Positions 1-9,120 of a stretch of DNA of 64,000 bases are shown here, piece after piece. How positions within the stretch are numbered: the first letter of the stretch is position 1; the number at the start of each line of letters is the position of its first letter. This DNA is from Azospirillum brasilense. GTDB taxonomy: Bacteria > Pseudomonadota > Alphaproteobacteria > Azospirillales > Azospirillaceae. The DNA lies in NCBI RefSeq assembly GCF_022023855.1, contig NZ_CP059450.1, positions 1,190,001 to 1,254,000 of the forward strand, given 5' to 3'. Below the pieces are notes generated by a model. It was not told the origin of the DNA. It made no database searches and saw only the letters and a list, made by a program, of their open reading frames with translations. Made by a program: the position numbers and the translations under genes.

Positions 1-297
1 CTTGAGCTGGCCTTTGACGTTGCTATCCAACACGGCGAGGGCTCCCGAAAGTGGTTTTTCGAAGCGAGCCCGGTGGCGCCAGGGCGGGTCCGGGCAGCAG
101 AAGTTCGTTGAAGCGTTTCTTGTCGAACGGCAGATCTTGGTGAACGGCAGATCTTGGTGAACGGATGAAGGCCACTCGTGATCCGGGCCCGGAATCGATC
201 CGGGCCCGAAGCCGTGGCGCCGCGGCCAACTTGGCCGCGGCCGAACCGTCCGGCCGCGGTTGCGGCCGGCGGTTCCCAGATGATCAGCCGGAGAGGC
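1..297. other. Left-edge non-coding stretch with repeats and hairpins
   Basis: No convincing gene was found here. The short open frames are shadows of GC-rich sequence. The stretch holds a 17-bp direct repeat (listed separately), two copies of ATCCGGGCCCG at about 180-207, and a perfect 11-bp stem at 219-241 (GCCGCGGCCAA pairing with TTGGCCGCGGC around one base). The hairpin lies about 57 bases beyond the ahpC stop codon but has no T tract, so a terminator role is only possible. Confidence 0.6.
125..164 (+). repeat. 17-bp tandem direct repeat (2.3 copies)
   Basis: The unit GAACGGCAGATCTTGGT occurs at 125-141 and 142-158, followed by a partial GAACGG at 159-164. It is identical between copies, so it is probably a recent local duplication in non-coding sequence. 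No function is evident. Confidence 0.85.
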
Positions 298-861
298 TTA
301 GATCTTGCCGACGAGGTCGAGCGACGGGGCGAGCGTCTTCTCACCCTCTTCCCACTTGGCCGGGCAGACTTCGCCCGGGTGCGAGGCGACGTACTGGGCG
401 GCCTTCACCTTGCGGAGCAGCTCGCGGGCGTCGCGGCCGATGCCGCCGGCGGTGATCTCGATGATCTGGATCTTGCCGTCCGGGTCGACGACGAAGGTGC
501 CGCGGTCGGCGAGGCCCTTCTCCTCGATCAGGATCTCGAAGTTGCGGCAGATCGTGGCGGTCGGGTCGCCGACCATGGTGTAGCCGATCTTGCCGATGGC
601 CGGCGAGGTGTCGTGCCAGGCCTTGTGGCAGAAGTGGGTGTCGGTCGAAACGCTGTAGATCTCAACGCCGAGCTTCTGGAACTCGCTGTAGTTATCGGCC
701 AGGTCTTCCAGCTCGGTCGGGCACACGAAGGTGAAGTCCGCCGGGTAGAAGAAGACGACCGACCACTTTCCCTTCAGGTCGGCGTCGCTGACGTCGATGA
801 ACTTGCCGCCCTTGAAAGCGGTCGCCTTGAACGGCTTAATCTCGGTGTTGATCAAGGACAT
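298..861 (-). CDS. ahpC: Alkyl hydroperoxide reductase subunit C (typical 2-Cys peroxiredoxin)
   Basis: Cytosolic peroxidase that reduces hydrogen peroxide and organic hydroperoxides, normally recharged by AhpF or a thioredoxin-like system. No ahpF is visible in the window. The 187-residue product has the family's usual length. The peroxidatic cysteine is Cys47 in DFTFVCPTE and the resolving cysteine is Cys166 in GEVCPAKW, matching E. coli Cys46 and Cys165. The start at 861 is chosen because the protein then begins [11 protein letters not shown] as in the family and is preceded by GGAGAAATC. A longer in-frame start exists 13 codons upstream. The gene is divergent from oxyR, the expected activator, with about 220 bp of shared control region. 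Confidence 0.97.
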   Translation of the reverse strand: MSLINTEIKPFKATAFKGGKFIDVSDADLKGKWSVVFFYPADFTFVCPTELEDLADNYSEFQKLGVEIYSVSTDTHFCHKAWHDTSPAIGKIGYTMVGDPTATICRNFEILIEEKGLADRGTFVVDPDGKIQIIEITAGGIGRDARELLRKVKAAQYVASHPGEVCPAKWEEGEKTLAPSLDLVGKI

Positions 862-1045
862 GATTTCTCCATCAGTCTGAATGATTGGAGCAAGCGTCAC
901 TCCGGTGTCCTGCCAGCCTGGCGCCGTTTCCCAAATGGGCTACCGGTGCCGCGGCATCCCTGCCGGAAGTCTGCTCCCCCCTCGTTGGTCGCTTGACACC
1001 AGGGAAGTTAGGGGCAATGGGTCAGCGATGGAAGCGAAAAATACC

Positions 1046-1071
1046 AATCGCTTTGATCGATAAAACCGATT
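1046..1071. promoter_or_regulatory. 26-bp imperfect dyad, probable OxyR operator
   Basis: The sequence is a near-palindrome centred on ATCGAT. The left half AATCGCTTTGATC and the reverse complement of the right half agree at 11 of 13 positions. It ends 13 bp before the oxyR ATG. LysR-type regulators, including OxyR, bind extended dyads next to their own start and use them both to repress themselves and to activate a divergent target. Assignment to OxyR is inference from position and symmetry. Confidence 0.65.
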
Positions 1072-1083
1072 ATTGTGCAGTGC

Positions 1084-2040
1084 ATGAAGCCCCTCCCCAC
1101 GTTGCGTCAGCTCCACTACCTCGTCGCCGTCGTCGATCGTTGCCATTTCGGCAAGGCGGCGGAGGCGTGCCTCGTCAGCCAGTCCACGCTCAGCGCCGGC
1201 ATCCAGGAATTGGAGAATCTGCTGGGCGCTCCGCTGCTGGAGCGCACGCGGCGGACCGTCCTGCCGACCCCGCTGGGCCGCGAGATCGCCGACCGCGCCC
1301 GCACCGTCCTGAAGGGGGCGGAGGAGCTGGTGGACATGGCCCGCTCGGTGGAGGACCCGATGTCCGGGCCGCTCCATCTGGGTGTGATCCCGACCATCGG
1401 CCCCTTCCTGATCCCCCGCGTGATGCCGGCCCTGCGTGACAGCTTCCCCAAGCTGAAGCTGTTCCTGCGCGAGGACCAGACCGCCCGTCTGCTCGACCGG
1501 TTGGAGTCGGGGGAGCTGGACGCGGCCATCCTCGCCCTGCCCTATCCGTCCGGCGACGTGGAATCGATCGACATCGCCGAAGACCGCTTCTCCGTGGTCT
1601 GCACGCCCCAGCATCGGCTGAGCGACGTAACGACGCCCCGCCCGTCCGACGTGGCGCTGGAGGATCTGCTGCTGCTGGAGGATGGGCATTGCCTGCGCGA
1701 CCACGCGCTGGCCGCCTGCTCGATGGAGGGGGCGCGGCAAAGCGCCACGTTCCAGGGCACCAGCCTGCACACGCTGGTCCAGATGGTCGCCAACGGTCTG
1801 GGGGTGACGCTGCTGCCGCAGATGGCGCTCGACTCGGGGATTCTGCGCGGTTTGGATGTGGTGGTCCGCCCGCTCGGCGGGGAGCGGCCGTTCCGCCGCA
1901 TCGGGCTGGTCTGGCGCCGCACCTCCGGCCGCAAGGAAACCTTCCGGCAGCTCGCCGCCGCCTTGAAGACGGAGATGTCCCGCGACAGCGGGCCGCAGGC
2001 CCCCGCCAACGGCGACGCCGGCGTGCGGACCGCCGCCTGA
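1084..2040 (+). CDS. oxyR: LysR-family peroxide sensor OxyR
   Basis: Transcriptional regulator that senses hydrogen peroxide through a reversible disulfide and activates antioxidant genes such as the adjacent ahpC. The 318-residue product has an N-terminal winged HTH (about residues 1-60) and a substrate-binding-like domain. The redox pair is present with correct spacing: Cys203 and Cys212 in GHCLRDHALAAC, corresponding to E. coli Cys199 and Cys208. A GTG three codons upstream (1075) is also possible, but the ATG gives the usual family N-terminus. The 26-bp dyad just upstream suggests autoregulation. Confidence 0.95.
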   Translation: MKPLPTLRQLHYLVAVVDRCHFGKAAEACLVSQSTLSAGIQELENLLGAPLLERTRRTVLPTPLGREIADRARTVLKGAEELVDMARSVEDPMSGPLHLGVIPTIGPFLIPRVMPALRDSFPKLKLFLREDQTARLLDRLESGELDAAILALPYPSGDVESIDIAEDRFSVVCTPQHRLSDVTTPRPSDVALEDLLLLEDGHCLRDHALAACSMEGARQSATFQGTSLHTLVQMVANGLGVTLLPQMALDSGILRGLDVVVRPLGGERPFRRIGLVWRRTSGRKETFRQLAAALKTEMSRDSGPQAPANGDAGVRTAA

Positions 2041-2047
2041 CCCGGGG

Positions 2048-2659
2048 TCAGAGAACGTAGGTCATCACGAGATACAGCAGCGCCTCGCCGTCGCCGACAT
2101 TGCGGTAGGCGTGGGGCGCGTCTGCGTCGAACTGGATCGTGTCGCCCTCCTCCAGCCGGTGGTTGCCGTCGCCGGTCTCGATCTCGACCACGCCGCACCC
2201 GACCAGGATGTTCTCCACGGTGCCGATGGTGTGGGCGTCGGCCCGCTCGTCGGTGCCGGGAGCGAGGCGCAGCTCGTAGAACTCCACCTGCCGCTCCCCA
2301 CGGAAGGGAAACAGCGCCCGCGAGCTGAACCGCCCGTCGCGCGAGGCCAGCGGCCGGCTGTCCGCCCGCCGAATCACCGTGGTCCCGCCGCTGCCCCCGC
2401 TGCTGAGCAGGCTGGAGAAGGGCACGTCGAGCGCGCGGGCGATGGTCCACAGGAAGTCGATGCTGGACGGCCCCTGCCCGGCTTCGATCGCCGTCAGCTC
2501 CGCCCGGCTGTTGCCCGACAGCTTGGCGAGCGCGTCGACGGACAGCCCCTGGCGGAGCCGGAAGTTGCGGATGTTCTCGGCGATGACGCCGGTCAGCGGG
2601 TTGGCGTCGCCGTCCGCCGCCCGGGAGTCCGTGCTCCGGGGGGTCGATGTCGTGCTCAT
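2048..2659 (-). CDS. XRE-family regulator with C-terminal cupin domain
   Basis: A 203-residue DNA-binding regulator with a helix-turn-helix at about residues 24-78 (NIRNFRLRQGLSVDALAKLS) and a small beta-barrel cupin at about 125-200 (segments GTVENILVGCG and FDADAPHAYRN). Proteins of this build usually control a neighbouring transporter or catabolic gene and sense a small ligand in the cupin. It lies 47 bp downstream of the sulfate-binding protein gene on the same strand, so the two may be co-transcribed. Its 3' end is only 7 bp from that of oxyR. The ligand is unknown. Confidence 0.85.
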   Translation of the reverse strand: MSTTSTPRSTDSRAADGDANPLTGVIAENIRNFRLRQGLSVDALAKLSGNSRAELTAIEAGQGPSSIDFLWTIARALDVPFSSLLSSGGSGGTTVIRRADSRPLASRDGRFSSRALFPFRGERQVEFYELRLAPGTDERADAHTIGTVENILVGCGVVEIETGDGNHRLEEGDTIQFDADAPHAYRNVGDGEALLYLVMTYVL

Positions 2660-2706
2660 GGTGTTTGGCCCTCCCGTTCCATCACTGCGTGCTCATGTCC
2701 TGGGGT

Positions 2707-3723
2707 TCAGCGGGGCGCCGACTGGATCTGGTCGAACAGGGCACCCTCCGCGAAGTGGGTCGCCTGGGCCTTGCGCCAGCCGCCGAAAACGTCGTCCACG
2801 GTCACCAGCGCCACCGGCGAGAAGCGCCCGGCATATTGCCGCGCCAGCTCGGGATGGCGGGGCCGGTAGAAATTCCGCGCAGCGATCTCCTGCCCCTCGC
2901 GGGTGTAGAGATACTGCACATAGGCCTCGGCCACCTTGCGGGTGCCCTTGCGGTCGACCACGCTGTCCACCACGGCGACCGGCGGTTCGGTCAGGATGGA
3001 CAGGGACGGCACGACGATCTCGAACTGGTCGGCGCCGAACTCCTGGAGCGACAGGAAGGCTTCGTTCTCCCAGGCCAGCAGGACGTCGCCGACGCCCTTG
3101 CGGGTGAAAGTCAGGGCGGCCCCGCGGGCGCCGCTGTCCAGCACCGGGACGTTCCGGTAGAGGTCAGCGATGAACTGCCTGGCCTTCGCCTCGTCGTTGC
3201 CGTTGGTCTTCAGCGCGTAGGCCCAGGCCGCCAGATAGTTCCAGCGCGCTCCGCCCGAGGTCTTCGGGTTGGGCGTGACTACCTCCACGTCCGGCTTCAC
3301 CAGATCGTCCCAGTCCTTGATCCGCTTCGGGTTGCCCTTGCGGACCAGGAACACGATGGTGGAGGTGTAGGGGGAGCTGTTGTTCGGCAGGCGCGTCCGC
3401 CAGTCCTTGGCGATCAGCCCGGCGTCGGCGATGGCGTCCACGTCGTAGCCCAGAGCCAGCGTCACCACGTCGGCGTCCAGCCCGTCGATGACCGAGCGCG
3501 CCTGCGCGCCCGATCCGCCGTGCGACTGGTGAATAACCACCGTCTCCCCCGACGCCTCCGCCCAGGTGCGGGCGAAGGCTGGGTTGAACTCCTCGTACAG
3601 CTCCCGCGTCGGGTCGTAGGAGACGTTCAGGATCGTGCTGCGGCTCGCGGCGCTGGCGGTCGCCAGGGCGGCCAGTGTCACCAGCCCGACGGCGATGAGG
3701 CTCTGGCTGAAGCGGGACGGCAT
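2707..3723 (-). CDS. Sulfate/thiosulfate ABC transporter periplasmic binding protein
   Basis: A 338-residue extracytoplasmic solute-binding protein of the Sbp/CysP family with a signal peptide (about residues 1-26, ending in ASA). It carries the family's diagnostic segments [31 protein letters not shown] and [16 protein letters not shown]. Its partners are normally the CysT/CysW permeases and the CysA ATPase, but none is present, so it is an orphan binding protein that would need a transporter encoded elsewhere. The only neighbour on its strand is the XRE-cupin regulator downstream. Specificity for sulfate, thiosulfate or a related oxyanion cannot be read from sequence alone. Confidence 0.9.
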   Translation of the reverse strand: MPSRFSQSLIAVGLVTLAALATASAASRSTILNVSYDPTRELYEEFNPAFARTWAEASGETVVIHQSHGGSGAQARSVIDGLDADVVTLALGYDVDAIADAGLIAKDWRTRLPNNSSPYTSTIVFLVRKGNPKRIKDWDDLVKPDVEVVTPNPKTSGGARWNYLAAWAYALKTNGNDEAKARQFIADLYRNVPVLDSGARGAALTFTRKGVGDVLLAWENEAFLSLQEFGADQFEIVVPSLSILTEPPVAVVDSVVDRKGTRKVAEAYVQYLYTREGQEIAARNFYRPRHPELARQYAGRFSPVALVTVDDVFGGWRKAQATHFAEGALFDQIQSAPR

Positions 3724-3916
3724 GAACGGTGTTCCCCAGGCTGACGGTCGATGGCGTGGTGCCGGGGATTATTGAACACGGGCGATCCCTATCAAGCAAG
3801 TCGTCTTTTGCTGTTTTGTGTGTAATTCACATATGCACGATTATCATTTATCAGAATTTTAATGTGAAAAAAGGACGTCAAACGGTTGCGCCAGCCGAAC
3901 GGCGCAGCCGGACCGG

Positions 3917-4810
3917 TCAGGCCTGCTTGGCGTCGATGATGCCGCGGCGGATGGCGCGGGTCTTGGTGAAATGGTCCTGCAGCTGCTCCCCCTCGCCCCA
4001 GCGGATGGCGCGCTGGAGGGCGGTCAGGTCCTCGGTGAAGCGCTGGAGGATTTCCAGGACCGCTTCCCGGTTGTTCAGGAACACGTCGCGCCACATCACC
4101 GGGTCGCTGGCGGCGATGCGGGTGAAGTCGCGGAAACCGCCGGCCGAGAATTTGATGACCTCGGACTTGGTGTCGTCCTCCAGGTCGGACGCCGTGCCGA
4201 CGATGGTGTAGGCGATCAGATGCGGCAGGTGCGATGTGATGGCCAGCACGCGGTCATGGTGGTTGGCGTCCATCAGTTCCACGGTGGAACCGATGCGGCG
4301 CCACATCGTCACCACCTTATCCACCGCACCCTCGTTGGCGCCGGGCGGCGGGGTGACGATGCACCAGCGGCCCTGGAACAGGGTGGCGAAGCCCGCTTCC
4401 GGCCCCGAATGCTCGGTGCCCGCCACCGGGTGGCCGGGAATCAGATGCACGCCGTCCGGGATGTGCGGCCCGACGTCGCGCAGCACCGCCTGCTTCACCG
4501 AGCCGACGTCCGTCACGATCATGCCGGGGCGCAGCAGCGGCCCGAGCTGTTCACCCACCTCGGCGAAGGCGCCGACGGGAGTCGCCAGGACCACCACGTC
4601 CGCACCCTCCAGCGCTTCCGCCAGATCGGTGGTGGCGCGCTCGACGATGCCCAGTTCCATCGCCTTGGCGCAATGCTCCGGGCTGCGGTCCGCGCAAACG
4701 ACCTGACGCGCCACCCCATAATGCGTGAGCGCCCGCGCCAGGGACGAACCGATCAGACCCACGCCGACGATGGCGACGCGGTCGAACAAGGGAGTGGCGG
4801 TCTCGCTCAT
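3917..4810 (-). CDS. tyrA: Prephenate/arogenate dehydrogenase (tyrosine biosynthesis)
   Basis: A 297-residue oxidative decarboxylase that converts prephenate to 4-hydroxyphenylpyruvate, or arogenate to tyrosine, using NAD(P). The Rossmann motif GVGLIG is at about residues 16-21. The catalytic region GHPVAGTEHSG is at 126-136, with His127 and His134. No ACT or chorismate mutase domain is fused, so it is a TyrC-type monofunctional enzyme. The chorismate mutase and hisC lie upstream on the same strand, separated from tyrA by 164 bp containing a hairpin terminator. That suggests partial uncoupling. Substrate preference cannot be told from sequence alone. Confidence 0.93.
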   Translation of the reverse strand: MSETATPLFDRVAIVGVGLIGSSLARALTHYGVARQVVCADRSPEHCAKAMELGIVERATTDLAEALEGADVVVLATPVGAFAEVGEQLGPLLRPGMIVTDVGSVKQAVLRDVGPHIPDGVHLIPGHPVAGTEHSGPEAGFATLFQGRWCIVTPPPGANEGAVDKVVTMWRRIGSTVELMDANHHDRVLAITSHLPHLIAYTIVGTASDLEDDTKSEVIKFSAGGFRDFTRIAASDPVMWRDVFLNNREAVLEILQRFTEDLTALQRAIRWGEGEQLQDHFTKTRAIRRGIIDAKQA

Positions 4811-4923
4811 GATCTCAAGGCACCGGCTGCGGATGGGTTGCAGAACGCTCCGCTATAAAGCACCAAGGCGCCCCCTGACCAAGCGAAACTTTGCCCGGCC
4901 GACCGCGCGCAAGGGCCGGAATG

Positions 4924-4949
4924 AAAAGGCCGGGCGCATGGCCCGGCCT
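4924..4949 (-). terminator. Hairpin terminator downstream of hisC
   Basis: On the minus strand AGGCCGGGC pairs with GCCCGGCCT across a 5-nt loop and is followed by a run of T. It lies 26 bp beyond the hisC stop and about 110 bp before the tyrA start, so it should end or attenuate transcripts entering tyrA. Confidence 0.75.
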
Positions 4950-4974
4950 GTTTCAGCGCGATCCGACGGCCCTG

Positions 4975-6069
4975 TTACGCCGCCAGGAAGTCCTTCAGCG
5001 CCTGCACCACCTCGCGCATTTCGGCCTCCGTGCCGATGGTGACGCGCAGGCAGCTCGGCAGGCCGTAGGCGGGCATCTGGCGGACCAGGATGCCGCGGCC
5101 CTTCAGGAACAGGCGCGCCGCCTCGGCGTCGTCCTTGCCGGGGGTCTGGCCGGCGAAATCGACCAGAACGAAGTTCGTCACGCTGGGATGGGTCTTCAGC
5201 CCCAGCCCCTGCACCTGCTGGACGAACCACTCCCGCCATTCGGTGTTGTGGCTGCGCGAGCGCTCCAGGAACTCGGTGTCCTCCAGCGCCGCCACCCCGG
5301 CGATCTGCGCCGCGGAGGAGACGTTGAAAGGACCGCGCACGCGGTTCAGCACATCGGCGATCCCCGCCGGGCAATAGGCCCAGCCCAGCCGGACCGAGCC
5401 CAGCGCGAAGATCTTCGAGAAGGTGCGGGTCATCACCACGTTGGGGAAGCGGTCAACCAGCTCCTGCCCCGCCGAATAGTCGTTGTGGTTCATGTACTCG
5501 GCGTAGGCCGCGTCGATGACCAGGATGGCGTTTTCCGGCAGGCCGGCGTGCAGCCGGGCCATTTCGTCGGCGGTGATGTAGGTGCCGGTCGGGTTGTTCG
5601 GGTTGGCGACGAAGACCAGCCGGGTGCGCGGCGTGACGTGGGCCAGCAGCGAATCCACATCGGTGGTCAGGTTCGTCTCCGGCGCCTGGACCGGCGTGGC
5701 GCCGACCGACTTGGCGCCGATCGGGTACATCAGGAAGCCGTGCTGCGAGTACAGCACCTCGTCCCCCGGCCCGGCATAGGCGCGGATCAGAAGGGCGATC
5801 AACTCGTCGGAGCCGGCGCCGCAGACCACGCGGTCGGCGTCCAGGCCGAAGCGCTCGGCGATGGCCTTGCGCAACTTGGCGGAGCCGCCGTCCGGGTAGC
5901 GGTGCAGCTCGCCCGCGGCGGCCTTGTAGGCCTCCACGGCGCGCGGGCTGGGACCGAGCGCGCCTTCGTTGGAGGCGAGGCGGATGTGCCCCGCATGCTC
6001 GCCGCCGACATAAGGGGCGATGTCGAGAATCCCCGGGCGGGGCGCCGGGCCGTTGTTCGGCTGGGTCAT
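4975..6069 (-). CDS. hisC: Histidinol-phosphate aminotransferase family enzyme
   Basis: A 364-residue PLP-dependent fold-type I aminotransferase. It transaminates histidinol phosphate, and members in this gene context often also act on aromatic keto acids. PLP-binding features are ASNEGALGPSP, NPNNPTGTY (156-164), the DAAYAEY region, and the Schiff-base lysine Lys219 in TRTFSKIFALGS. It sits between a chorismate mutase gene (38 bp upstream) and tyrA, which argues for a role in tyrosine/phenylalanine synthesis as well as, or instead of, histidine. No other his gene is nearby. Confidence 0.92.
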   Translation of the reverse strand: MTQPNNGPAPRPGILDIAPYVGGEHAGHIRLASNEGALGPSPRAVEAYKAAAGELHRYPDGGSAKLRKAIAERFGLDADRVVCGAGSDELIALLIRAYAGPGDEVLYSQHGFLMYPIGAKSVGATPVQAPETNLTTDVDSLLAHVTPRTRLVFVANPNNPTGTYITADEMARLHAGLPENAILVIDAAYAEYMNHNDYSAGQELVDRFPNVVMTRTFSKIFALGSVRLGWAYCPAGIADVLNRVRGPFNVSSAAQIAGVAALEDTEFLERSRSHNTEWREWFVQQVQGLGLKTHPSVTNFVLVDFAGQTPGKDDAEAARLFLKGRGILVRQMPAYGLPSCLRVTIGTEAEMREVVQALKDFLAA

Positions 6070-6107
6070 GTCAGGTCTCGGACCTTGCGGGCGTCATTGG
6101 GCGGGCG

Positions 6108-7019
6108 TCATTGGAAAGACGAGGTGGAGAGATGGAGCGGGACGGCGTAGCCGCCCACGATGTTGATCCGCACCGGGATGTCGCCCAGCCGGCCGGCGAA
6201 GGCGGCCAGGCGCGGATCGGTGTGGTCGACGAAGTCGGCGATCTCGACCAGATGAATCGACGGTCCGGACGGATCGCGGGCGTGCCAGGTGCAGAAATAG
6301 GTCGGGGCGAGGCCGCTCGTCTCCAGATGGTCCTTGAGCCGGCCGCGGCTGAGGTCCTGCCCCAGCTCAATCCCCAGCAGGGTGCGGTCGTCGCCGGTCG
6401 GCTCGTGCGGGACCAGCGCGATGGCCAGCGCGTCGCGGTCCTCGCCGCGGGCGTTGCCGCGCCCGGCGAAGGGCAGCCGGGCGACCACGCGCGGCGTGCG
6501 CGCGTCGGACGACACCAGGAAGCGCCACCAGGGGTCCGCGTCGTCCTCCGCCGGATAGGGAACGACGCCGACGGTGGCCGTGCCCTCCGACACCGCGCGG
6601 ATCGCCGCGGCGGGGGAGTTGACGGCGGTCATCGGGACGACGCTGCCGAAATGGTCGCGGGCGACGTCCCAGAATCCGCGGCGGTCCTCCGGCGCGTAGA
6701 CCGCGACGGCGAAAGGCCCCTGGAGCCGGGTGAAGGCGGTGATCATCTCCCGCCACATGCGGGTGACGGCCATCGCCGGGAAGGAGCCGGCATGGCGCGC
6801 CATCAGGCGGCGCAGGATGACCGCCTCGCGCGCCGGGCGCAGATAGATCGGGGTCTGGGGATTCCCGCTGACCTGCCCCTCGGCGGCCTCGATCTGGCTT
6901 TTCACGACGCCGACGCGCTCCACCACCGCGGCACGGCGCATCAGCAGGTCGTGGATCGTATCGTCGATGTGATCGATCTCGCGGCGCAGATCGTCGAGCG
7001 GGGACTTGGGCGGAGGCAT
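6108..7019 (-). CDS. Chorismate mutase with degenerate prephenate-dehydratase/ACT-like C-terminus
   Basis: The N-terminal ~90 residues form an AroQ-type chorismate mutase (LRREIDHIDDTIHDLLMRRA, then a second helix with a conserved VKSQIE) that converts chorismate to prephenate. The remaining ~200 residues resemble a P-protein's dehydratase-like fold followed by an ACT-like region (HLVEIADFVD, then RINIVGGYAVPL). The Thr-Arg-Phe catalytic motif of real prephenate dehydratases is not visible. The start is taken at the ATG at 7019. A TTG at 7037 is in frame, and neither has a strong ribosome site. The gene leads the block with hisC and is divergent from metX. Confidence 0.85.
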   Translation of the reverse strand: MPPPKSPLDDLRREIDHIDDTIHDLLMRRAAVVERVGVVKSQIEAAEGQVSGNPQTPIYLRPAREAVILRRLMARHAGSFPAMAVTRMWREMITAFTRLQGPFAVAVYAPEDRRGFWDVARDHFGSVVPMTAVNSPAAAIRAVSEGTATVGVVPYPAEDDADPWWRFLVSSDARTPRVVARLPFAGRGNARGEDRDALAIALVPHEPTGDDRTLLGIELGQDLSRGRLKDHLETSGLAPTYFCTWHARDPSGPSIHLVEIADFVDHTDPRLAAFAGRLGDIPVRINIVGGYAVPLHLSTSSFQ

Positions 7020-7100
7020 GGGGCGGGAAACCGTCAAATCCAGGGCGAATCCAAAGCCGGATAGTAGTAGTCCGCAAGCGACGCAAAATCAAAGAAAACG

Positions 7101-7130
7101 TTGACACTCCCAACCGCCGGTCCGTAGCTA
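7101..7130 (+). promoter_or_regulatory. metX: Candidate sigma70 promoter of metX-metW
   Basis: A perfect -35 hexamer TTGACA at 7101-7106 is followed after 17-18 bp by a weak -10 (TAGCTA region, 7125-7130). Transcription would start about 28 bp before the metX ATG, leaving too short a leader for a SAM-II riboswitch. Confidence 0.5.
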
Positions 7131-7164
7131 TGAACTCCCGTTTTCCGGAGGCTCCCGACCCGTC

Positions 7165-8376
7165 ATGTCCGCGCCGAACCCCGCCGCCGCCGTGCCTGGC
7201 GCCGTGCCTGCCGAGCCCGCGACGATGCCCGGCCACCGGGTCACGCTCGGGGTGGAGCGGCCCATGCGGCTAGACAGCGGGGCGGAGCTGGGTCCCTTCG
7301 AGGTCGCCTACCAGACTTATGGCGCGCTGAACGCGGACCGGTCGAACGCCATCCTGATCTGCCACGCCCTGACCGGCGACCATTACGTGCTCGACCAGCA
7401 TCCCGTGACCGGCAAGCCCGGCTGGTGGGAGATGCTGGTCGGTCCGGGCAAGCCGGTCGACACCGACCGCTATTTCGTCATCTGCTCCAACGTGATCGGC
7501 GGCTGCATGGGCTCCACCGGCCCGAAGGAGACCGACCCGGCGACCGGCAAACCCTACGGTCTCGGCTTCCCCGTCATCACCATCGGCGACATGGTGCGCG
7601 CGCAGAAGCTGCTGGTGGAGCATCTCGGGATCGACCAGTTGTTCTGCGTGATCGGCGGCTCGATGGGCGGCATGCAGGTCCTGCAATGGGCCGTCGCCTA
7701 TCCGGAGTCGGTATTCGCCGCGGTGCCGATCGCCACGGCGGCCCGCCACTCGGCGCAGAACATCGCCTTCCACGAGGTCGGCCGGCAGGCGATCATGGCC
7801 GACCCGGACTGGGCCGGCGGCAACTATCTGCTGGAGGGCACCCGCCCGCACCGCGGGCTGGCGGTGGCGCGCATGGCCGCGCACATCACCTACCTGTCGG
7901 AGCCGGCGCTGCACCGCAAGTTCGGGCGCAACCTGCAGAACCGCCAGACCGTCACCTACGGCTTCGACGCCGATTTCCAGGTGGAGAGTTATCTGCGCCA
8001 CCAGGGCATCACCTTCGTCGAGCGGTTCGATGCAAACTCCTATCTCTACATCACGCGGGCAATGGACTATTTCGACCTCGCCGCGGATTACGGGGGCGGC
8101 ATCCTGTCCAACGCCTTCCGCAAGGACGGCAAGGGCACGCCGGTGCGCTTCTGTCTGGCCAGCTTCTCCAGCGACTGGCTGTTCCCAACCTCCGAATCGC
8201 GGGCCATCGTGCATGCGCTGAACGCGGTGGCGGCCAACGTCAGCTTCGTGGAGATCCGGACCGACAAGGGCCACGACTCCTTCCTACTGGACGAGCCGGA
8301 ATTCCATCAGGTGATCCGCGGCTTCCTGGAGGGCTGCGCCGAACACCGGGGTCTGACACGGGCGTCCCGGCCATGA
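7165..8376 (+). CDS. metX: Homoserine O-acyltransferase (methionine biosynthesis)
   Basis: A 403-residue alpha/beta-hydrolase-fold enzyme that acylates the hydroxyl of L-homoserine (acetyl- or succinyl-CoA donor), the first committed step to methionine. The nucleophile is Ser166 in GGSMGGMQ. The catalytic acid lies in SSDWLFPT and the base in KGHDSFLL. The oxyanion region CHALTGD and the family motif [12 protein letters not shown] are also present. A GGAGG-type ribosome site (CGGAGGCTCCC) precedes the ATG. The stop overlaps the metW start (ATGA), so the two are translationally coupled. The acyl donor cannot be decided from sequence alone. Confidence 0.96.
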   Translation: MSAPNPAAAVPGAVPAEPATMPGHRVTLGVERPMRLDSGAELGPFEVAYQTYGALNADRSNAILICHALTGDHYVLDQHPVTGKPGWWEMLVGPGKPVDTDRYFVICSNVIGGCMGSTGPKETDPATGKPYGLGFPVITIGDMVRAQKLLVEHLGIDQLFCVIGGSMGGMQVLQWAVAYPESVFAAVPIATAARHSAQNIAFHEVGRQAIMADPDWAGGNYLLEGTRPHRGLAVARMAAHITYLSEPALHRKFGRNLQNRQTVTYGFDADFQVESYLRHQGITFVERFDANSYLYITRAMDYFDLAADYGGGILSNAFRKDGKGTPVRFCLASFSSDWLFPTSESRAIVHALNAVAANVSFVEIRTDKGHDSFLLDEPEFHQVIRGFLEGCAEHRGLTRASRP

Positions 8377-9023
8377 GCCCCCTCGACGACAAGCAAACCG
8401 CGGCCCGCACCGCTTCCGGCAACGGCATCCGCACCGACCTGAAGCTGATCGCGGAGATGGTGGAGCCGGGCAGCCGCGTGCTCGACGTCGGCTGCGGCGA
8501 CGGCGCCCTGCTCGCCTTTCTGTCCCGCCAGAAGGGGGTGGACGGGCGCGGGATCGAGCTGTCGATGGACGGCGTGCACCAGTGCGTAGCCCAGGGCCTG
8601 TCGGTCATCCAGGGCGACGCCGAAGCCGACCTGAAGGACTACCCGCCGGGCGCCTTCGATTACGTGATCCTCAGCCAGACCCTCCAGGCGATGCGCGAGC
8701 CGCGGACGGTGCTGGAGACGATGACCCGCATCGGGCGGCGGGCTATCGTGTCGGTGCCCAACTTCGGCTATTGGCGCATCCGCGTGCAGCTTCTGCTGAC
8801 CGGGCGCATGCCGGTGACGGAGAAGCTGGGCTACCAGTGGTGGGAAACCCCCAACATCCATTTCTGCACGATTAAGGACTTCGTCGTCCTGGCGGAGGAG
8901 ATGGGCATCCGCATCGAGCGCTGCATGATCGTGGACCGCGCCGGCCGGATCACCGGCCACGCCCATTCCGGGCTCGCCAACCTGCTGGGCGAGCAGGGCG
9001 TCTTCCTTCTGCGCCGGGACTGA
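8373..9023 (+). CDS. metW: Methionine biosynthesis protein MetW
   Basis: A 216-residue class I SAM-methyltransferase-fold protein with the glycine-rich loop [12 protein letters not shown] near residue 36, followed by a conserved C-terminal region ([22 protein letters not shown]). MetW is nearly always encoded next to metX in proteobacteria and is needed for, or stimulates, homoserine acylation. Its own methyl acceptor is not established. The start overlaps the metX stop by four bases. It ends about 100 bp before the next gene. Confidence 0.95.
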   Translation: MSPLDDKQTAARTASGNGIRTDLKLIAEMVEPGSRVLDVGCGDGALLAFLSRQKGVDGRGIELSMDGVHQCVAQGLSVIQGDAEADLKDYPPGAFDYVILSQTLQAMREPRTVLETMTRIGRRAIVSVPNFGYWRIRVQLLLTGRMPVTEKLGYQWWETPNIHFCTIKDFVVLAEEMGIRIERCMIVDRAGRITGHAHSGLANLLGEQGVFLLRRD

Positions 9024-9120
9024 CCGGACCCCGCCGGTTTCCGGCGATGCAACCCCTGCCCCGCTGGCGCTGTTGATAGGCGAAGTCCGTTCAACAACAG
9101 ACCAGCGGGAGCCACGCACC

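Noticed and set aside
178..996. A 272-codon plus-strand frame opposite ahpC
   Set aside because: It is the antisense shadow of ahpC, with valine/aspartate-rich composition typical of such frames and no ribosome site or family resemblance.
7038..7164. SAM-II riboswitch before metX
   Set aside because: The predicted transcript leader is under 30 nt, and no conserved SAM-II core or pseudoknot could be laid out in the interval.
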